In this document: one piece after another, positions 59,380-64,000 of the stretch | Layout of the letters: every line of letters starts with the position of its first letter | Numbering within the stretch: position 1 is the first letter of the stretch | Assembly: GCA_964577375.1 (NCBI GenBank) | Contig: CAZNYW010000017.1 | Span: forward strand, 1-64,000 | Direction: 5' to 3' | From: DATKUC01 sp964577375 | Lineage (GTDB): Bacteria; Spirochaetota; Spirochaetia; DSM-27196; DATKUC01 | DNA length: 64,000 nt | Position numbers and translations under genes: made by a program | The notes under the pieces: generated by a model | Databases searched by the model: none | What the model saw: only the letters and a program-made list of their open reading frames with translations | What the model was told of the DNA's origin: nothing

Positions 59380-61225
59380 GTTCGGCCGCAACGGACGTCA
59401 GGACGTCTCGAAATCGCGTATAAAACTACTGGGCGGCATAATTTTGGCAACGGTGATTGCCTATGTGTGCTATCTCTTTTCGATGCAGATCGTCGACGGC
59501 TACATCTATTCGGTACGCGCCGCGCAGGTCACCACCCGGAGCATCGTGGTTCCACCGCAGCGGGGCGAGATCTTCGACCGAAATATGGACGTACCCCTTG
59601 CGACCAACATCGACTCCTTCGCGGTAGATGTAATACCGGCCGAGATTCCGAAGCCCGACCTGGACCGCGTGCTGACGGAAATCGGGCGGTTCCTGGGAAT
59701 GAGCCTGAAAGACGTGAAGACGGCGATCCCCGAAGCCGCCTACAGCCGATACCAGCCCGTCGAGCTGAAGAGCGGGCTCACTTTCGAAACAATTTCCCGG
59801 ATCGCCGAGCACATCAACGAGCTCCCGGGCATTACGTGGCGGAACAAGCCTATCCGCAACTATCTCGACGGCAATACCCTGGCGCACGTGGTGGGCTATG
59901 TCGGCGATATTACCCCGGAGGAGCTTCAGACCCTGTACAACCAGGGGTACACCGCCAATTCCGTCATCGGAAAGAGCGGTGTGGAGTATCAGTACGACAA
60001 CCTCCTCCGCGGCAAAGACGGCCGGGAGTTCCGCACGGTGGATGCGCACGGTCGAAAAATCAACGAGGGCAGCAAGGAAGATGTGGCCCCTGTGGCCGGC
60101 GACAATCTGGTGTTGACGTTGGACCGCAGAATCCAGCACCTTGCGCAGGATGCGCTCGGCAATCGGAGCGGCGCCGTTGTGGTTCTCAAACCTTCGACTG
60201 GAGAGATCCTGGCGATGGTTTCCTACCCGACCTACGACCCCAACGTCTTTTACGCTCCCAACGGATCGGCAGAGTACACGAGGCTCGTGAACGACCCATC
60301 CGCGCCCTTCCTCAATCGCGCCATCCAGGGGGCCGCGGCGCCTGCGTCGACCTTCAAGATCATCATGTCCACGGCAGTTATCGAAGAGAACGCCTTTCCG
60401 CTCGACGCCACCGTGTACGACCCCGGCTGGTTTCGACTCGGGAATCAGATTTTCAAGTGCTGGGTGAGCTACGGGCACGGGGCGGTGAACCTGGCCGAGG
60501 CACTCGCGCAATCCTGCGATGTGTACTTCTACACTATGGGCGCTGATTACCTCGGTGTCGACACCATAGTCGACTACTCGCGCCGGTTCGGCTACGGCGA
60601 GAAGACCGGCGTCGACCTGCCGGGCGAGGTCCCCGGCCTTGTGCCGAGCCCCGCGTGGAAGGAGCGCGCACTCGGAGAGCGCTGGGTCGGCGGCGACACG
60701 GTGAACATGTCGATCGGGCAGGGCTATCTGATGGTGACGCCCACTCAGATGGCCGACGCGCTCGCCATGGTGGCAAACGACGGAATCGTCTACAAGCCGC
60801 ATGTGCTCAAGGAAGTCCGCGACCACAACACCGGAGAGGTGATCAAGCGGATCGAGCCGGAGGTTCTGCACACCTCTTCTATCAGCAGAAAGACCTTCGA
60901 GACCTTACAGAAGGATCTCCGAGGCGTCATCACGCACGGCACCGCCGAGTACGTCATCACGACGGACGCGGTGAAGGTTGCAGGCAAAACCGGAACGGGC
61001 GAGGTCGGATCGGATACGAACTGGAACTCCTGGTTTGTGGCGTACGCGCCCTATGACTCGCCGAACCCGGACAATCAGGTGGTGGTAAGCGTCTGGGTCG
61101 ACTCGAAAAACACCTGGGAATGGTGGGCGCCCAAGGCTGCGAATATCATCCTTCACGGGATTTTCAAGGACATGAACTATACCGACGCGCTCGCCGACCT
61201 GCGTCGAAAGGGATGGTGGTATTGA
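59372..61225 (+). CDS. mrdA: Penicillin-binding protein 2 (elongasome transpeptidase)
   Basis: 617 residues. A single transmembrane helix near 22-40, the dimerisation domain (VPPQRGEIFDRN) and the transpeptidase domain with STFK, SCD and KTGTGE motifs (SxxK, SxN-type and KTG). It cross-links peptidoglycan during elongation. TTG 59372 is preferred to GTG 59366 because AAGGGG (59358-59364) is 7 nt upstream of it. Confidence 0.95.
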   Translation: MSEFGRNGRQDVSKSRIKLLGGIILATVIAYVCYLFSMQIVDGYIYSVRAAQVTTRSIVVPPQRGEIFDRNMDVPLATNIDSFAVDVIPAEIPKPDLDRVLTEIGRFLGMSLKDVKTAIPEAAYSRYQPVELKSGLTFETISRIAEHINELPGITWRNKPIRNYLDGNTLAHVVGYVGDITPEELQTLYNQGYTANSVIGKSGVEYQYDNLLRGKDGREFRTVDAHGRKINEGSKEDVAPVAGDNLVLTLDRRIQHLAQDALGNRSGAVVVLKPSTGEILAMVSYPTYDPNVFYAPNGSAEYTRLVNDPSAPFLNRAIQGAAAPASTFKIIMSTAVIEENAFPLDATVYDPGWFRLGNQIFKCWVSYGHGAVNLAEALAQSCDVYFYTMGADYLGVDTIVDYSRRFGYGEKTGVDLPGEVPGLVPSPAWKERALGERWVGGDTVNMSIGQGYLMVTPTQMADALAMVANDGIVYKPHVLKEVRDHNTGEVIKRIEPEVLHTSSISRKTFETLQKDLRGVITHGTAEYVITTDAVKVAGKTGTGEVGSDTNWNSWFVAYAPYDSPNPDNQVVVSVWVDSKNTWEWWAPKAANIILHGIFKDMNYTDALADLRRKGWWY

Positions 61226-62532
61226 AGTCCCGATCGATTTTCAGCTTTGACGTCTACCTGCTCGTCGCCTCTCTTTCGCTGATGGTGATCGGCATTCTAT
61301 TCGTCTACTCCAGCGGCGTCACCGCAACAGGTGAGGTCTTTTCCAAAGAGTATCTGAAGCAGATTGTATGGGTGCTCATCGGCATCGCAATCCTGTTCGG
61401 TGTTTCGATCATCGACTATACGAGGCTGCGCGACTGGGCCCCCTATCTCTACGTCGTTCTCGCGCTCGCGCTCGTCGTGACACTCGTCACCGGGCGGGTA
61501 GTAAACGGATCGCGCTCCTGGCTTGGGGTTGGCGGTCTGGGAATCCAGCCGTCCGAGTTCATGAAAATAGCGACGATCCTTCTGCTTGCTCGATATCTCG
61601 AACGGACCGGAGGACGGGAGCAGGAGCTGAAGCGCTTCGGGATTGCCCTCGGAATCGTTGTTTTTCCGATGCTCCTCATACTTGCCCAGCCGGACCTCGG
61701 CACCGCTCTTGTCTACCTTCCGATCTTCATGTTCATGGTGTTTACCGCCGGGGGGAAGGCACGCCACATTCTGTTTATTCTGCTCGCAGGGATGCTCGTC
61801 ATCGTGCTGACCGTTCTGCCCGCATGGCAGAGCCAGATTCTGGGCGCGCAGATACCGGCCCTTCAGGTGTTCACCTCGGTGCACCTGATGTTCTATCCGC
61901 TTGTCGGTGTTCTCGCGGTGGTCGGGCTCTCACTCATCGGCCTCCTGGTCCTCAAGCGAAGATACTATTACTGGATTCTCTACGCATCACTGATAGTACT
62001 GTCCGGGCTTCTCGGCTCCATTGCCGCGCGAGCATTTCTCAAAGACTATCAGATCATGCGACTCATCGTGTTCCTCGACCCGTATGTCGATCCGCGCGGC
62101 GCCGGATGGAACATCATTCAGTCGGTAACGGCGGTCGGTTCCGGGGGGCTGTTCGGAAAGGGATTTCTCCAGGGCACGCAGAGCCACTATCAATATCTCC
62201 CACAGCAGAGCACCGACTTCATCTTCTCCATACTGGCGGAGGAATGGGGCTTTGTGGGAGCGCTGCTTGTTTTTGCGCTCTTCATGGTGATTCTCATTCG
62301 CGGTCTCTACATCGTTACCCAGGCAAAGGACCGGTTTGCCGCGATTACGGGCGCCGGAATAGTTGGAATGATCTTCTTCCATTTCGTCGTCAACGTCGGC
62401 ATGGCCATAGGAATCATGCCGATCACAGGCATACCGCTCTTCTTCCTTTCGCATGGTGGATCCTCTCTGTGGACGGCGCTAATCGGGGTGGGGCTGCTCA
62501 TGAGCATCTACCACAACCGCTACCAGTACTAG
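61222..62532 (+). CDS. rodA: Peptidoglycan glycosyltransferase RodA (SEDS)
   Basis: 436 residues, about ten transmembrane segments. SEDS motifs: NGSRSWLGVGGLGIQPSEF near 90, AQPDLGTALVYLP, and FIFSILAEEWGFVGALLVF in the C-terminal half, including the catalytic-loop Asp in QSTDFIF. TTG 61222 overlaps the mrdA stop (TTGA) and has AAGGG 9 nt upstream; ATG 61213 in the same frame is the alternative. Confidence 0.93.
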   Translation: MKSRSIFSFDVYLLVASLSLMVIGILFVYSSGVTATGEVFSKEYLKQIVWVLIGIAILFGVSIIDYTRLRDWAPYLYVVLALALVVTLVTGRVVNGSRSWLGVGGLGIQPSEFMKIATILLLARYLERTGGREQELKRFGIALGIVVFPMLLILAQPDLGTALVYLPIFMFMVFTAGGKARHILFILLAGMLVIVLTVLPAWQSQILGAQIPALQVFTSVHLMFYPLVGVLAVVGLSLIGLLVLKRRYYYWILYASLIVLSGLLGSIAARAFLKDYQIMRLIVFLDPYVDPRGAGWNIIQSVTAVGSGGLFGKGFLQGTQSHYQYLPQQSTDFIFSILAEEWGFVGALLVFALFMVILIRGLYIVTQAKDRFAAITGAGIVGMIFFHFVVNVGMAIGIMPITGIPLFFLSHGGSSLWTALIGVGLLMSIYHNRYQY

Positions 62533-62541
62533 CCGGATCAC

Positions 62542-64000
62542 GTGGGTAAGACCAGGCGCCACATCGACCCTGAAAACGAACTCGAGGATGTGCTTCTCAG
62601 AGTCGATACACCGAGCCGCTACGTCGGCGGCGAGCATGGACGTACAGTCAAGCCGGACGACTCTCTCTTCACCGTAGCACTCTGTTTTCCTGATCTCTAC
62701 GAGATCGGTATGTCCAACACGGCGATCAAGATCCTCTATACCGTGATGAACAGGCTTCCCGGCGTCAGATGTGAACGGGTATTCGCCCCGGCACCCGATT
62801 TCGAGCTGGCGCTTCGCGACAAAGGTGTACCCCTGTACACCCTCGAGTCGGGAATTCCGCTGTGCGAGTGCGACATGATCGCCGTGTCGGTCGGATTCGA
62901 GCTTTCGGCGACCAACATCCTGGCCGTGCTCGAAGCCGGGCAGGTGCCCATTAACCGTCGGGAAAGAACCGATGCGCATCCGGTCGTCATTGCGGGAGGA
63001 CCCGCCGTGACCAATCCGGTCCCCTTTGGGGACTACTTCGATGCCGTAGTGGTCGGCGAGGCCGAGGCTTGTCTTCCTCGGCTGCTCGAACCGTTGACGA
63101 GATTGAAACGGGAGGGGGCGTCGAGACCGGCACTCATTGCCTCAATGGAGAGCGACGAGGCTGTCTGGACTGCTCAGAAGAAAGGACGGGCCTCTCGCGC
63201 GATCTGGAACGATTTTGGCCGCGAGCCCTTTCTTATCGAGTTTCCGCTGCCGCATCTCCGGCCGGTTCACGACCACGGTGTGATAGAGATAATGCGCGGC
63301 TGCCCGAATGGATGCCGTTTCTGTCACGCCGGGATCTACTATCGACCCTATCGCATGAAGGATATCGACGCCATCGTGCGCGAATCGGACCATCTCGTAT
63401 ATCGCTACGGCTACCGGGATATCACGCTCTCATCGCTGAGCTCCGGCGACTACGGTGAAATCGCCGAGCTGATGCAGCTGCTTCACGAGAGATACAGCGG
63501 GATGAATGTCTCTTTCTCGCTGCCCTCGCTGAAGGTCGACAGCTTCACGCTGCCGATAATCGAACAGCTTTCGGCAGTGAGAAAGAGCGGACTCACCTTC
63601 GCGGTAGAGACGCCGTGGGACGAGGGGCAACTGTCACTGAATAAACGCGTATCTACCGAACAGATTGTCGAAATACTGACGACGGCGAAGGAGCGGGGAT
63701 TTCGAAGCGCGAAGTTCTACTTCATGCTCGGGTTGCCAGTCGGACGCCCGGAGCCGGAGTCGGAAGTCGAAGGCATCGTATCATTCGTGAAAACCGTTTT
63801 CGGGGCGACAGGCGTCCACCTTCATGTCACAATCGGAACCTTTGTACCGAAGCCGCATACCCCCTACCAGTGGGCGCGTCAGATAGGCGAGACGGATGCT
63901 CTCACGAGAATCCACGCAATCAGAAACGCGCTGCGGCGCTACGGCTTCGTGAAGTTGGGCTGGTCATCGCCGTTTCACTCGACAATCGAGGGTCTCATAT
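62542..64000 (+). CDS. Radical SAM protein (TIGR03960-like), partial at window end
   Basis: At least 486 residues; the gene continues beyond the window. A B12-binding-like Rossmann domain (about 40-200: FTVALCFPDLYEIGMSNTA, VIAGGPAVTNP, VVVGEAEA) precedes the radical SAM core with CPNGCRFC (C-x3-C-x2-C) near 255-262. The family is often followed by a DUF2344 protein or rng; neither is visible here. Substrate unknown. GTG 62542, 9 bp after rodA. Confidence 0.9.
   Translation, partial: MGKTRRHIDPENELEDVLLRVDTPSRYVGGEHGRTVKPDDSLFTVALCFPDLYEIGMSNTAIKILYTVMNRLPGVRCERVFAPAPDFELALRDKGVPLYTLESGIPLCECDMIAVSVGFELSATNILAVLEAGQVPINRRERTDAHPVVIAGGPAVTNPVPFGDYFDAVVVGEAEACLPRLLEPLTRLKREGASRPALIASMESDEAVWTAQKKGRASRAIWNDFGREPFLIEFPLPHLRPVHDHGVIEIMRGCPNGCRFCHAGIYYRPYRMKDIDAIVRESDHLVYRYGYRDITLSSLSSGDYGEIAELMQLLHERYSGMNVSFSLPSLKVDSFTLPIIEQLSAVRKSGLTFAVETPWDEGQLSLNKRVSTEQIVEILTTAKERGFRSAKFYFMLGLPVGRPEPESEVEGIVSFVKTVFGATGVHLHVTIGTFVPKPHTPYQWARQIGETDALTRIHAIRNALRRYGFVKLGWSSPFHSTIEGLI

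Noticed and set aside
1..64000. Insertion sequences, prophage, integrase or attachment sites
   Set aside because: No transposase, integrase or phage gene and no flanking direct repeats at the tRNA genes were found; gene order is tight and housekeeping in nature.

Overview
The window looks like a moderately GC-rich (roughly 58-60%) chromosomal segment of a free-living, hydrogen-metabolising spirochaete, most likely in the order Spirochaetales. The evidence is a typical periplasmic FlaB flagellin, a PUR-domain protein of the BpuR type, a short SMC without a recognisable hinge, several spirochaete-style conserved hypotheticals, and standard bacterial housekeeping blocks. I see no mobile element, prophage or CRISPR array. 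The segment reads as core genome carrying one metabolic island.

Region 1 (1-17.6 kb) is a hydrogenase island. It opens with three signalling proteins encoded head to tail: an [FeFe]-hydrogenase-like H-domain fused to a histidine kinase, a receiver-PAS-histidine kinase hybrid, and a histidine kinase fused to a CoA-disulfide-reductase-like flavoprotein with a degenerate rhodanese tail. These are followed by a complete NAD-linked [NiFe] hydrogenase (hoxF-U-Y-H), its maturation endopeptidase (hoxW) and a stand-alone receiver protein. The maturation genes come next. On the minus strand an archaeal-type hypA is paired with a MinD/Mrp-type ATPase that probably replaces HypB. On the plus strand lie hypF-C-D-E. 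The island therefore encodes both a reversible H2:NAD+ oxidoreductase and an apparent redox/H2-sensing relay with no recognisable DNA-binding output domain in the window.

Region 2 (17.6-34.6 kb) is housekeeping: a PUR-domain protein converging on rnhB, a superoxide reductase, smc with two envelope proteins, then ffh-rpsP-khpA-rimM-trmD-rplS, two flagellum-related small genes, an HD-GYP phosphodiesterase, a YraN-type nuclease and two spirochaete hypotheticals. A HEAT-repeat exported protein and coaD are transcribed divergently, followed by rpmF-acpP-rnc.

Region 3 (34.6-45.5 kb) has cca and flaB on the minus strand, thiN, a large conserved hypothetical, a minus-strand HAD/SPFH-like/HIT group, map, tRNA-Thr(TGT), tRNA-Tyr(GTA), a YkgJ-type Cys-cluster protein and an MBL-fold hydrolase. 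The flaB leader is highly structured, with the Shine-Dalgarno sequence in a hairpin loop.

Region 4 (45.5-64 kb) encodes a 1354-residue envelope protein (predicted beta-barrel, eight FlgD-like repeats, OmpA domain), mltG-dnaG-rpoD, a zinc-ribbon coiled-coil protein, the RNase P RNA gene (about 55336-55739), and a cell-shape operon (TPR protein, mreB, mreC, mreD, mrdA, rodA). It ends in a radical SAM gene that runs off the window.

A recurrent regulatory feature is a -10 hexamer 6-9 nt upstream of the start codon with no Shine-Dalgarno (bpuR-like gene, coaD, cca, HEAT gene, HAD gene, thiN, hypA, probably mltG). This predicts leaderless or near-leaderless mRNAs.
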